Origin: an uncultured Aquimarina sp.
Lineage (GTDB): Bacteria > Bacteroidota > Bacteroidia > Flavobacteriales > Flavobacteriaceae
Reading direction: 5' to 3'
NCBI GenBank assembly: GCA_947503835.1
Contig: CANNFM010000007.1
Coordinates: 164,809-228,808, forward strand
Length of the DNA stretch: 64,000 nt
In this document: positions 63,973-64,000 of the stretch, one piece after another
Position numbering within the stretch: the stretch's first letter is position 1
Layout of the letters: each line of letters opens with the position of its first letter
Notes under the pieces: model-generated
The model's input: the letters and a program-made list of their open reading frames with translations, nothing else
Databases searched by the model: none
What the model was told of the DNA's origin: nothing
Position numbers and translations under genes: made by a program

Positions 63973-64000
63973 ATGACAACTTTAAGCAACAATCAGATCA
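63973..64000 (+). CDS. Tandem microgene 3, cut by window edge
   Basis: The first 28 bases (MTTLSNNQI) are identical to microgene 2, and the preceding spacer is identical too. The rest lies outside the window. Confidence 0.65.

Larger units (their letters stand above)
63719..64000 (+). repeat. Tandem array, exact 127-bp period, open at right edge
   Basis: Units start at 63719, 63846 and 63973. Each consists of an 87-bp frame plus a 40-bp spacer (ttttaagattcaattataaa, then ccataaaatacaagaaaaac). The two complete spacers are identical. The array continues outside the window. Confidence 0.9.

Noticed and set aside
63719..64000. Possible CRISPR-like or coding-repeat artefact
   Set aside because: Each unit has its own start and stop with synonymous differences, which fits separate genes better than spacers.

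Overview
The window looks like chromosomal DNA of a marine member of the Flavobacteriaceae (phylum Bacteroidota), possibly close to Aquimarina; the genus is a guess. The support is an AT-rich base composition, TAnnTTTG-type -7 promoter elements, weak A-rich translation starts, a type IX secretion (T9SS) sorting tail, DUF4834 and YfhO family proteins, and two Bacteroidota-style split RHS loci. I saw no rRNA, tRNA, CRISPR array, transposase or prophage.

Layout. Positions 1-18700 are mostly housekeeping genes: an edge-truncated unknown gene, a YdeI-like protein, a GH31 lipoprotein, a secreted phytase-like/GDPD fusion, an MBL hydrolase, a conserved 485-residue protein, bcp, a cysteine-free endonuclease III, an ECF sigma factor with a 49-residue partner gene, uvrA, a peroxiredoxin-like protein, a secreted Tyr/Arg-rich protein behind a sigma-54-like promoter, and a secreted amidohydrolase. 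Positions 18689-26506 (minus strand) form an operon of ECF sigma factor, membrane anti-sigma-like protein and two exported, membrane-anchored TPR-CHAT proteases. A membrane-bound AraC-type regulator diverges from it.

Positions 27543-40632 and 42262-51776 are two parallel polymorphic-toxin loci. Each has a beta-structured, coiled-coil tail-fibre-like protein, an N-terminal RHS/SpvB-like half, an RHS-core half with a variable C-terminal toxin, and a candidate immunity gene. Locus 1 also carries an OmpH-like chaperone and a lipoprotein. Its immunity candidate looks cytosolic. Locus 2 ends in a papain-like Cys/His/Asp toxin with a lipoprotein immunity candidate. The same ~62-bp repeat lies just behind both immunity genes, and a 36-bp palindrome occurs three times around the loci. 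Between the loci is an array of about twenty degenerate 21-22-bp palindromic units.

Positions 52487-63452 hold an Arg/Ser-rich secreted paralogue with its own sigma-54-like promoter, a polysaccharide operon (YfhO, glycosyltransferase, flippase), DUF4834, an outer-membrane barrel with a long charged tail, a GNAT protein and an exported methyltransferase. The right edge starts a tandem array of 28-codon microgenes with an exact 127-bp period. It runs off the window and is the least explained structure here. The sigma/anti-sigma/CHAT operon is the most interpretable candidate for a new signalling or defence module.
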